Shown here one piece after another: positions 53,815-64,000 of a DNA stretch of 64,000 nt. The position numbers and the translations under genes are program-made. Each line of letters starts with the position of its first letter. Position 1 is the first letter of the stretch. Below the pieces are notes generated by a model, which did not search any database, had not been told where the DNA came from, and worked only from the letters and a program-made list of their open reading frames with translations. Source of the stretch: Haliclona indistincta (taxonomy: Eukaryota; Porifera; Demospongiae; Haplosclerida; Chalinidae); NCBI GenBank assembly GCA_964017065.1, contig OZ024788.1, positions 11,034,457 to 11,098,456 on the forward strand, in the 5' to 3' direction.

Positions 53815-54358
53815 TTACTCTGTTGTGATATTATTGTCTACATCAGTGAAATTGTTGAAGTAGCTCTGGAGTAGTGAAAACAATGTATTGTATCAGTTGC
53901 TCTACTCACATCATATACTTACCTCAAACAGCATAGTGGCTTGTATCACTCCTGTTGTACAACACATCTCACGAATCGAGTGCATACTCAATTGAGGAGT
54001 ACCAATATCTGAGAGAGAGAATAAAGCCACACTGTAAAATTTCTGTGCAATTGTGTTTGTGAACACATTGTTTTTCCGGACAACTAGCATGTGTATAGGG
54101 CAACACCCAAATACACCAATTTACTGAATTGAGCTGGATTGGGTGATTTTTAGTGAGCCCATAATTAGTGAGAAGTGCTTGACCTGAGAGTGCATGAAGG
54201 TATGTACAACTGGGGAATGCAATGTGGGTGCAATGAAGTGGAGGTGAAGAAGCTACATGTAATTCTTGTGTTTACAGCAGTCATGTCCACTCACCCACAG
54301 TCCCGCTCATTCCTAGTTTAGCTGACATCATTGGACCAATAGTTGAACTTGAGCACAA
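53815..54358 (-). pseudogene. DNPEP: DNPEP 3' fragment after NLR5
   Basis: Final exon 53815-53865 (open, ending TAA), penultimate exon 53933-54008 and a remnant of the preceding exon at 54295-54358 that has lost its middle. Homology then passes into type-B NLR upstream DNA, the same order as at 17974-18885. The shared breakpoint suggests NLR5-NLR6 and NLR2-NLR3 derive from one duplicated pair. Confidence 0.85.
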
Positions 54359-54374
54359 TATCCTACACATGGTG

Positions 54375-55628
54375 ATAAAAGATATGAACATGTAGCCTTC
54401 ATTTATGTTGAGGCGGTCAGTTTAATTAATATACTATATCCATGATAGATACGATGTACATACATGTATACTCCACTCCATATGCCTGATCAGAAATACT
54501 TTATAGAAAGATGGTGTACATGCATGTGTATCTACATGTAAACTACTAGACTATTAGTAACAACTATTATACATGAAACTGTACCCTGACACACACTATC
54601 ATAATTATGTAGGCTTTTGTGGGTTGGTCAACAGTTTTGGAATTAGGGATTCAGAACGGACAATTATAATAAGATTATGATCATGACTGGTTATTTTACT
54701 AAGGCACATTATGGAAGAGACAATTGAACTGCTCACTCTACCCAGATGGAACTGATCTGGACCAACTGCAAGTTCCCAGTGTTCTAGCTACAAACAATGA
54801 CTTACTCTTGAACAATGGGATTGTGTTCTCATTGTACAGTACAGTAGAGGTTTATGTCTCTCATGAGTCATGACTCTTGGTGGTTTCCTCAAAGAATATA
54901 ATATGTATACTTACTATGCTTATTATTCTACTTCTTGGAATATCCGTTATATAGTTGTCTCATGCATGTAAGGTCGAAGATGTCTGTGACGGTTAAATAA
55001 CTCTTCTCTTATGTTTTGCTTCATATCAGGTTTTAGCTTCAAAACAACATGATAGTGATACCACAGTTGAGTATTGTGACGATGCAACTAAATATCAACC
55101 ACCTATAGCTGTGATATATCAAACAAGCAGTGATATGTATGTAGCTATGAATACTAAGTTGATTTATTGTCAACATCCAAAATTCATCACTGATGATAGC
55201 TGCATGGAGTATTAGCCTCCAGTACTGTACCATCAGTTGCACTATGAATCTTGTTTGAAGTTGTTTTAATGAGATTCATCACACAATGGGTTAGTACAGA
55301 ACACTAGATGTCCCTGGTACAGAAAAGATAGAAAAACAGATTCTGTTGTGTTCTGAATGATTGCAGCCCAGGCTAGCTGGTTCTCTGTCAAAATGGTGAC
55401 CGGGCTCTCTCGTTAATAATAAAATGTATGCTTGAAAGTACAATAGTGTTTTATGTACAATGGTACAATGCAACAACCGCTGTTCCATGTAACCAGTTCC
55501 GCTCGGACGAACAACGGACCACGCCTAAATTGAGCCCACCCAAGGTGCTGCAGTTTCGTCTCTACACTCTACCCGAGTCTCTACCGCCCTAAGCTATATA
55601 GTCTACTTTGCCGCTTTCACTCGATACA
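54375..55628 (+). promoter_or_regulatory. Conserved upstream region of NLR6
   Basis: Homologous to 18885-20077 and 61780-62971, with small indels. The proximal part reads AGTTCCGCTCGGACGA and AGCCCACCCAAGGTG. No coding sequence is conserved among the three copies. Confidence 0.5.
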
Positions 55629-58600
55629 ATGTCACGAGCAACAGTTCCCACAACACAAGGTGAGCTACAGTCAGCGCTGTTATACTGACACGTGATCTGT
55701 TGTAAAAACACAGATTTTGATCTAGACAATGTACTTTACGAGCTACAAAGAGCAAAGTTTCCAGCAGAGAAGTGGAAATCTCTCGCTAATGGACTGAGGC
55801 TTGCGAGTGCTGTTTCTGTTATTAAAGCTGACGAGAGTGATGTTGTCGGCAAGCTACAAGCACTGGTCAGTCGATGGGTGAAGAACACTACCCAACCCAA
55901 CCAGTGGATCACATTGGTTGAGGCTATAGTGATGTGTGATGAGCCTGCTGTAGCTAGAGACCTTGCTACAGCTGTTGGTGTGGACTACCCTTCTCACTCA
56001 GGTACAATAATGCATATCACTTAACGTAACAGTGAACACACCAGTATATTGGACACATAATGTTACTATCGCTCATTGCAGGTGTGGAAGGAGCCATCAA
56101 ACAGCCTGTGAGAGGAGACCAAGGTATGATACACATTCCTACTCTAATTGATTGTTGTGTTAGTGACTCCATTATCTTTACTCCTCTCACTACACAGGTA
56201 CATCACTCACTGTGTATGTGGACAGACTCAAGAGAGTCTACCAAAATCCACCTACAACATGGCTTCCACTACCGAATTGCAAGCACATCAAACTGGCAGT
56301 GACTAAGAAGAAGGGAATGAGACACGGACGAGAACCTGATGCACAGATCGAGTATAGAGTTAAAGGCGAGATAGAGCCACTCATGGATAGTAAGGTGCTG
56401 GTAGATATGGATAGCATCTTTGATGATGGCACCTTTGAGAATGCTCATAGACCAATGGTAATTCTTGTAGAAGGAGCACTAGGGTCAGGCAAGACCAGCT
56501 TAGCATATCACTACTGCCAGAAATGGGCAGAAGGTAACCTGAGCATGTTTGACGTTATGGCTCTTGTCTATCTGCGTCACCCAGTTGTTCATTCAGCAGG
56601 GTTGGACTTGACCTTACACCAGCTTCTCCTCCTGGCCTGTGCAAGCGATGGCAGTCAAAAGATCATTGATTTCGTAGAAGAGATGGTCCAATGTGTTGAG
56701 AATGGTTTAAAATTGCTTCTGCTACTAGATGGGTGGGATGAAGCACCGGCTTGCCTTCGAAAACCTCCAGATCCAAAATGCCCTCCCGACAATTCGTACC
56801 TCGGTAAACTCCTTCATTCTGTTTCATCCAACACTACCATCCTCATCACCTCTCGACCAGACTCCTCACTGGACCTACACAACAGAGCCAATGTTAACCG
56901 AGTGGAGATTCTTGGGTTCACCGAGGAGAGCATTCATGACTATTTCCAGGAAGCATTGTCTACTCAGCTATCCTCTGATGAAGTAAAAGATGAGATCGTG
57001 AAATTGAGAGATCATTTCCGAAAATACCCAGCCATTGAAAACAGCTGTTATATACCACTCAATGCAGCCATTCTTATACTCGTGTATCTGGAACACAACC
57101 GTACCCTACCCACCACCCACTATGAGCTACTCTATCAGCTTCTCCTGTGCTGTATCAACCGTGAGGTGACAACTCGTCATTCACAAACCTTGTCCACAGT
57201 ATCCTCACTTGATGACCTTCCTTGCGACCTCAAAGAAGAGCTAGACAGCATCTCCACACTTGCATACGAGGGAATCATGCAAAACAAACTTGTCTTCACA
57301 CAAGATGAGCTTCCATCAATCTTGCCTACACCTGCACAAGAGGATCTCCCCGCCATGGGAGTGCTTCAGAGGGTCCAGTGGTTCAGTATTAGCAGCAAAA
57401 CAATGTCCTACAACTTCATTCACCTCTCAATACAAGAACTGCTTGCTGCTTATTGCATCTCTAAGATGGAAGAAAGTGAGCAGGTGAGAGTGTTCCAAAC
57501 CCTACTTGGTGAGCCTCGGTTCTCTGCTGTACTACAGTTCTATGCTGGGTTCACCAAGCTCACCAATCAAGGAGTACGAGACATCATCACTGGAACAGAT
57601 TTCACCGACAAAATGTCTTGTAAATTTTCTCTGCTCAGTTATATGAGATGTTTCTTTGAGGCTCAAGTTTGCGAACAGTCATTCTATCAGCAAATTGTAC
57701 CAAAATTGAACGGAAAAGTAAAATTCCGTTTTGTCACTTTGAGTTCACTAGATTGTAATGCTTTGAGATATTTTTTATCATTTGTAGTCAAGAACACTAG
57801 CAAACTATGTTTAAACCTCTCATCTTGCAGTATTGATGACCACTCATTGTGCGTACTGATGGGAGAGCTCTTCAAGCATGCTGAGGAATCCCCTAAAGGT
57901 GTCTTACATGGAGTGACTAAACTGGATATCAGTTTCAACAAGATTGGAGATGAAGGAATAGCTTACATTGCCACTGCTCTTCATGCAAACACCACCATTA
58001 GAACATTGAATGTGAGTTCTTGTAGCATATCTAACGTGGGTGCAGAGTCACTAGCTAGAGCACTTGCTGTTAACACGTCGCTGCAGAAGCTAGATATGGG
58101 TAATAACAATATTGGATACAATGGAATATGTGAATTAGCGACTGGTCTTGAAACTAACACCACTTTAAAAGAAATGTCTTTCTATTTTTGTCGTCAATGG
58201 ATGACAGACCAGGAAGTGCTGTTACTATCATCAGCTATGAGACACTGCTCCATGGAACGATTGATATTAGACTGGTCTTGTACAGATCCAGGCAACACAC
58301 TAAAGGAGATCGGAGAGAGCGTCAGGAGGAGCAAGCTAAGAGAATTAACAATGACAATATGGTTGATACCTCCATCTCAAGTAGAACCTGATATGAAGAA
58401 AGCGGAAGATTTAGAGTGGGTAGAGTGTCTGGAGATCGGGGGTAAAGACCTGATACAGTCTCAGGAGAACAGTCTGCTTCAAACACTCGACATGGTTATA
58501 TATAGTAATCATTCTGTTACTGAACCAATTCTGGAACAAGTGCAACAAACACTCAAAGTAACAGCAGCAACTGTCAAGACAGCAAGACAACAGAAAGGAC

Positions 58601-58641
58601 TACCTCACATTACGTTTATCATTCATTGTTTGATACAATAA
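55629..58641 (+). CDS. NLR6: Death-NACHT-LRR receptor, type B, intact
   Basis: Four exons are inferred: 55629-55659, 55714-56001, 56082-56123 and 56198-58641, totalling 934 codons. The N-terminal death-fold (FDLDNVLYELQRAKFPAEKW, then WITLVEAIVMCDEPAVARDL) is unrelated in sequence to type A. The short third exon (GVEGAIKQPVRGDQ) and the NACHT-LRR body are shared. P-loop GALGSGKTS, LLDGWDEAP and ITSRPDSS are present. LRR strands differ strongly from the other paralogues (for example LNVSSCSIS, MSFYFCRQW). The segment GSQKIIDFVEEMVQCVENG resembles NLR2, a type-A gene, suggesting exchange between types. The start is the ATG of MSRATVPTTQ, conserved in three copies. Confidence 0.9.
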
Positions 58642-58711
58642 CAACTTCTGTAATAATTATGAAGTTGTTGGATTGCAATAAGAACATTATTTTGTCTACT
58701 TGTGTCTCTAG

Positions 58712-59525
58712 CTCACTCTGTCATGAATCGAGTGCATACTCAATTGAGGAGTACCAATATCTGAGAGAGAGAGCATATAATTAATAAACAGCCACAATCA
58801 TGAATGCTGTTGCCAAAGGGATATTGAAAGCTACATAATAAGTGTATCTTCATCTGCGTGTGATATGAGTGTGCCTGTTTACATCATGTCTGCTTACTCA
58901 CTTACATATGTATTGTCTCTGCTGTGCACAAGCAATAACTATAACAGACAAAGATACATAATATGTCACGGTGTACGGTAAATTTAGAGCCAATTAATGC
59001 AGTGACCCTAGGCTGGAGATTAGCATAGCCCCCGGAGGTACCCGCCACGCTGTCTCTATCAGCAATTTGAGCATATAACAAAAATGTCATCAATTATTGG
59101 GCACATTTTACATGATGTAATTAATTGTTACTCACAGATAGTTAGGGTGTACCTGCATGATCAGCACTGACCAGAAATGATAGATATCGATCAGCTCTTT
59201 AAATGCTGTATCTGAACCACCTGTATACCAGTAACATCAGTATGACAGCAACTACATGTATAGGTGCATGGGATCAATTTTAAATCTGGTACTCTAGTAA
59301 CATACAAATTGTCACGAGTAAATACAATAAAACAGCTGCAGAATTAAAAAAATTGTTCACAACTATATGACTTGTTATTAAACTTATTGTGTCTACACAA
59401 AAAGTATTATGAGGACAATGTGCAATCGTTCCATACCACTAAACGAGGAGACAGAGCATTCTGTAACAGCTGATGTACAAGATCCCTCTAACTGGACAGC
59501 AGCTTGAGTAGCAAGCACTGGAATA
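58712..59525 (-). pseudogene. DNPEP: Scattered DNPEP exon relics after NLR6
   Basis: A fusion of the last two exons (58712-58760, joined by deletion), a copy of the SADQAHG exon with internal changes (59135-59220) and the [12 protein letters not shown] exon (59437-59525) lie in the right order on the minus strand. Intervening exons are deleted. Clearly nonfunctional. Confidence 0.8.
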
Positions 59526-59545
59526 CTGCCCACGGAGAGTGAAAA

Positions 59546-61130
59546 AATCTCAGTTTGACTAAATCTCAGGCAAGTCCATATACTTGGTAGGCAAGGGTGA
59601 GGGTAAGGGGCAGCATTTCTCAACAACTAACAACATAACTCACACACAGTATTCAATCACCACATAAAACATGCAGCTACATGCTGGCTACTTGTAGAAT
59701 GCCAAGATAACTCTCTGGACCATTATGTGAATATTAGAGCGTTATAACTCAGCATGAGAGAGAACATGTCTCTTTTCAATTTTAGATGACTTTGGAATAT
59801 AGAGCTAACAATCTTCTAGCTCTATATTCTGTGCTTTATCCAATCTAGTGTGTACGTACGTTAATCAAATCTTTTTATACTACACTAAAGTGAACCTATA
59901 TAATTATTATATAATGCTGTTCACAGCTCCACTCACTCCAGTACTGAAGTGATAGTCACATGTAGTAATTAACCATTTTCAACCGTTTTCAACAATATTG
60001 GGTATGATGGAATAAGTCAATTTGTGACTGCTCTTCAAACTAATCTACTGTATATGGTGACCAGGTAAATGTAGAATAGAGTATTTTAGGGAACAAAGTA
60101 CATAATGGACACTTCTCACTGACTCAACAACGATGATTGCTGTGACTACAAGACAAGCAGTAACAAACCACTGATTGCAGTTAGCTCACTCACACCTACA
60201 CAAGACACACACGCATGCGCATGCACACACACACACACTGACAGTTAAACATCCGTATATTTACATGTATAATGTCATGAATATCATTCAACACCAAAAT
60301 AATAACTCTGTTTATTAACTTACTGATAACAGGAATCCTTACCAATATGATCCTATGAAGAAGTGATGAAGTCAGATGAAGGTGTTCACAAGTGAGTATC
60401 GCTACTTTCTTGCATGAATTACATGTATAATATGCCGGGGTACGATTGGATTAATAGCAAACAGATTTAATTCGGCAATGACAAACCACAGGTTGGTCTG
60501 GATCAACCCGTGCCGCTGTCAAAAAACATGAAAATTTGATTTTATTGCAGCTATGCATTCATCGATCATGTCTGCTGCATGGCGTTGTTCTTGTGCACAA
60601 ACGTACATAAAACACTTCAACTTATATAAGGTGCACTGCAAAAGTGTCGGATCAATTTTTGAAGCACGTGTGAGTACAGAATTCGTATGGAAACTCACAT
60701 AACAGTTCATGGACCACATGATCAGGAAATTAAAAGTTTTTGCAGAGCAGCAGGTGCATGCCAAAATAGTGACCTTGCATCACAGTGTGTATAGGTGGTT
60801 ACTACAAATGAACCAGGCAATATGGAATATCCTTGCTAAAGGGCATGCTTACAGAGAAGGAGCACTTACTGTAGGCGAGGCTGATGTGCATGCCGTGCTA
60901 TACATTATGTGTGTCATTGATACCTGATCGGTTTGATTGATTGTTTACTGGTTCACTATGTGTAACTAGAGCATGATTTGTGCTAGTGTTGTAATACTAA
61001 AACTAAAACACCTTATACTAGAGGGTATTTGTTTTAGTAATACTAATACTAGAAGATCAATCATGGCTGTACTAAACTAAAACTAGAACTATAAGTAAAT
61101 TCTCACTGCAAACTAAACCATAACTAAATT
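59546..61130. other. Noncoding interval with an NLR LRR relic
   Basis: At about 59994-60046 the sequence AACAATATTGGGTATGATGG and GTGACTGCTCTTCAAACTAA matches the NLR LRR region (for example 53217-53272), an isolated fragment. A (CA)n run with alternating CG/CA lies at about 60205-60238. From about 60985 the DNA becomes ACTAAA-rich. A 72-codon frame at 60709-60927 resembles nothing I know. Confidence 0.5.
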
Positions 61131-61145
61131 TTTTATCATTTAGTT

Positions 61146-61280
61146 TTAGTGTCCAGCTTCCTCAGCCCCAGCCAGTAGAGCGTGTTTTTTCGACAGTAGG
61201 AAAAGCTACAACTGAAAGCGAAATCGACTAACAGATTTAAACTTAGAGTGTGAAGTATTTCTTAGGCAAAATAAAAAGTA
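61146..61280 (+). pseudogene. hAT transposase C-terminal relic
   Basis: Read with two frame changes, the region gives CPASSAP, PVERVFSTVGKATTESE and NRLTDLNLECEVFLRQN, the conserved hAT C-terminal dimerisation motif. No more of the transposase is recognisable. It is embedded in ACTAAA-rich low-complexity DNA (about 60985-61510). Confidence 0.65.
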
Positions 61281-61780
61281 CTTGTGACTGTACAATCATA
61301 TGTACTTGTATAGAATGCCCAATTTTATACCAAAACTACAATTCAATTTGGTGTACTAAAACTAAACCAAATTAAATGTGTTATAGTATACTATACTAAT
61401 ACTATAACCAAAACATACGAAAGTGATTACTATAACTAAAACTAAAACTAGAATAAATTTATCCTGAGGAAAATACTAATACTAATACTAAAATGGAATC
61501 TGGCTACTAAAACAACACTAATCTGTGCCATCAATGCACAAAGAGTAGTATTGTCAATATTAGATTCTGTACTTCTACAGCATGGTAATAAAATTATGTG
61601 CTGGGATAACACTCAAGATAAGAGTCAATTACACATTATTCAGTTAAAATTAATTTCACATCGCTTTTAACAGTGTACACGTTTTACAAACTTTGCATTA
61701 GTTATGCTGATATAGCACTATAATTATAACCATTGTTTACACACATCATCTGAACAAATTTTATAAGACGTGACTCGATA
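61280..61780. other. ACTAAA-rich DNA and AT-rich spacer
   Basis: Degenerate ACTAAA/TTTAGT repeats continue to about 61510, then AT-rich sequence without recognised features until the type-B upstream homology begins. Confidence 0.5.
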
Positions 61781-62971
61781 GATAAATAATTATGGTGTAC
61801 ATAATTATAATCCACTCCATGTGCCTGATCAGATATAATTTATAGAAAGATGCTGTACATGCATGCTGTATATCTAAACTACTGGTAAAAACTATTATAA
61901 CTCTGACACACACTATCATTATTATGTAGGCTATTGTGGGTTGGTCAACAGTTTTGGAATTAGAGATTTGGAAGCAGACAATCGTAAAAAATTATGATCA
62001 CGACTGGTTATTTTACTAAGGAAGAGACAAGACAATTGGACTGCTCACTCTACCCCGATCGGAACTGATCTGGACCGTCTGCAAGTTCCTGTTTTAGCTA
62101 CAAACAATGACTTACTCTTGAACGATAGGATTGTGTTCTCATTGTACAGTACAGAGGAGGTTTATGTCTCTCATGAGCCATGACTCTTGGTGGTTTCCTC
62201 AAATATGTTAATATGTATACTTACTATGCTAGCTTCTGATTCATTATTCTATTTCTTGGAATATCCGTTATATAGTTGTCTCATTCATGTAAGGTCAAAG
62301 ATATCTGTGACGGTTAAATGACTCGTTTCTTATGTTTTGCTTCATATCAGGTTTTAGCTTCAAAACAACATAATAGTGATACCACAGTTGAGTATTGTGA
62401 TGATTAAACTAAATATCAACCACCTATAGCTGTGATATAGTTCAAACAACCAGTGATATGCATTTAGCTATGAATACTAAGTTGATATATTGTCAACATC
62501 CAAAATTCATCACTGGCGATAGCTGCTTGGAGTATAATTTACCTCCAGTACTGTACCATCAGTAGCACTATGAATCTTGTTTGAAGTTGTTTTAGTGAGA
62601 TTCATCACACAATGGGTTAGTACAGAACACTAGATGTCCCTGGTACAGAATAGAAATGGTGGTAATATCTAATCATGGATCAGATCGATGCTGTCGTGTT
62701 CTGAAGGATTCCAGCCTCTGTCAAATGGTGACCGGGCACTCTCGATAATATTAAGAGTATGCTTGAAAGTATACACCTGGTATACACAATAGTTTTTTAT
62801 GTTCCGCTAAATTTATGCGCAATGGCACAATGCAACAACCGCTGTTCCATGTAACCAGTTCCGCTGGGACTAATGACGGGCCACGCCTAAGTTGAGCCCA
62901 CCCAAGGTGTCTCTCTCTACCCGAGTCTCTACAGCGGCGCCCTTACTACTTTCATGCTTTCACTCGAGACA
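61780..62971 (+). promoter_or_regulatory. Conserved upstream region of NLR7
   Basis: Third copy of the region at 18885-20077 and 54375-55628, closest to the former near the gene (shares CCCTTACTACTTTCATGC). Confidence 0.5.
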
Positions 62972-64000
62972 ATGTCACGAGCAACTGTCCCCACAACACA
63001 AGGTGAGCTACAGTCAACGCTGTTATACTGACGCGTGATCTGTTGTAAAAACACAGATTTTGATCTAGACAATGTACTTTACGAGCTACAAAGAGCAAAG
63101 TTTCCAGCAGAGAAGTGGAAATCTCTCGCCAATGGATTAAGACAAGCGAGTGCTGTTTCTTTTATTAAAGCTGACGAGAGTGATGTTGTCGGCAAGCTAC
63201 AAGCACTAATCAGTCGATGGGTGAAGAACTCGACCCAACCATGCAACCAATGGATCACATTGGTTGAGGCTATAGTGATGTGTGATGAGCCTACTGTAGC
63301 TAGAGACCTTGCTACAGCTGTTGGTGTGGACTACCCTCCTCACTCAGGTACAATAATGCATATCAATTAACGTAACAGTAAACACACCAGTATATTGGAC
63401 ACATAATGTTACTATCACTCACTGCAGGTGTGGAAGGAGCCATCAAACAGCCTGTGAGAGGAGACCAAGGTATGATACACATTCCTGCACTAATTGATTG
63501 TTGTGTTAGTGACTCCAGTATCATTACTCCTCTCACTACACAGGTACATCACTCACTGTGTATGTGGACAGACTCAAGAGAGTCTACCAAAATCCACCTA
63601 CAACATGGCTTCCACTACCGAATTGCAAGCACATCAAACTGGCAGTGACTAAGGAGAAGGGAATGAGACACGGACGAGAACCTGATGCACAGATCGAGTG
63701 TAGAGTTAAAGGCGAGATAGAGCCACTCATGGATAGCAAGGTGCTGGTAGATATGGATAGCATCTTCGATGATGGCACCTTTGAGAATGCTCGTACGTAG
63801 ACCGATAGTAATTCTTGTAGAAGGAGCATTAGGGTCAGGCAAGACTAGCCTGGCCTATCACTACTGCCAGAAATGGGCAGAAGGTAACCTGAGCATGTTT
63901 GACGTTGTGGCTCTTGTCTATCTGCGTCACCCAGCTGTTCATTCAGCAGGGTTGGACTTGACCTTACACCAGCTTCTCCTCCTGGCCTGTGCAAACGATG
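62972..64000 (+). pseudogene. NLR7: type-B NLR, cut by window end, frameshifted before the P-loop
   Basis: Exons 62972-63002, 63057-63347, 63428-63469 and 63544 onward match NLR6. A 4-bp duplication (CGTACGTAG for CGTAG) at about 63792 gives TAG at 63798-63800, just before the P-loop. Beyond it the P-loop region (GALGSGKTS) continues in another frame to the window end. The remaining upstream product would be a death-fold protein without NACHT. The insertion creates a GTACGT that could act as a splice donor; this is speculation. Confidence 0.82.

Noticed and set aside
60709..60927. 72-codon plus-strand frame
   Set aside because: No family is recognised, there are no paralogous copies, and no splice or promoter context supports it.

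Overview
The window looks like genomic DNA of an early-branching animal, most likely a sponge. It carries a cluster of Death-NACHT-LRR immune receptor (NLR) genes with very short spliceosomal introns (about 50-110 bp), intron-containing fragments of two housekeeping genes, and many transposable elements. Expanded families of this architecture are known from demosponges. The species assignment is inference, since no rRNA or mitochondrial marker is present.

The core is a repeatedly duplicated block. Seven NLR genes lie on the + strand, starting at 2411, 14974, 20078, 28055, 50745, 55629 and 62972. Six are followed, tail to tail, by all or part of an aspartyl aminopeptidase gene (DNPEP) on the - strand; the seventh runs off the window. 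Two are preceded by the 3' exons of a phosphatidylcholine-transfer (START domain) gene, PCTP. Two unrelated death-fold N-terminal exon sets are attached to almost identical NACHT-LRR bodies: type A (2411, 14974, 28055, 50745) and type B (20078, 55629, 62972). The joining introns share one phase, so the N-termini look exchangeable. Copies 1, 5 and 6 are open. Copies 2, 3, 4 and 7 are broken by, respectively, a stop plus frameshifts, a transposon insertion, a 4-bp insertion and a 4-bp insertion. Only the first DNPEP copy (5422-11686) has all splice phases and metal ligands intact.

Layout: 1-1300 holds a 40-bp satellite, a DNPEP 5' exon of a copy lying further left, and a foldback MITE. 1600-12000 is unit 1 (PCTP fragment, NLR1, DNPEP). 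12600-14830 is a TIR element with internal tandem repeats. 14840-18870 is NLR2 plus a DNPEP fragment. 18880-25745 is NLR3 (type B), interrupted by one element and followed by another. 26100-35215 is PCTP, NLR4 and a DNPEP pseudogene. 36277-50622 is a nested transposon pile: a hairpin-ended element with a 1.5-kb GAA tract, an 11.6-kb foldback element built of 172-bp satellite, and an intact Ty3-type LTR retrotransposon inside that. 50745-59525 holds NLR5 and NLR6 with DNPEP relics. 59546-62971 is mostly noncoding with a hAT fossil and a type-B upstream region. NLR7 runs off the end.

Functionally the NLR proteins should be cytosolic sensors: LRR recognition, NACHT oligomerisation, death-fold signalling. 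Among the paralogues the NACHT is nearly constant, while the exposed LRR beta-strand positions are highly variable, as expected for diversifying recognition.
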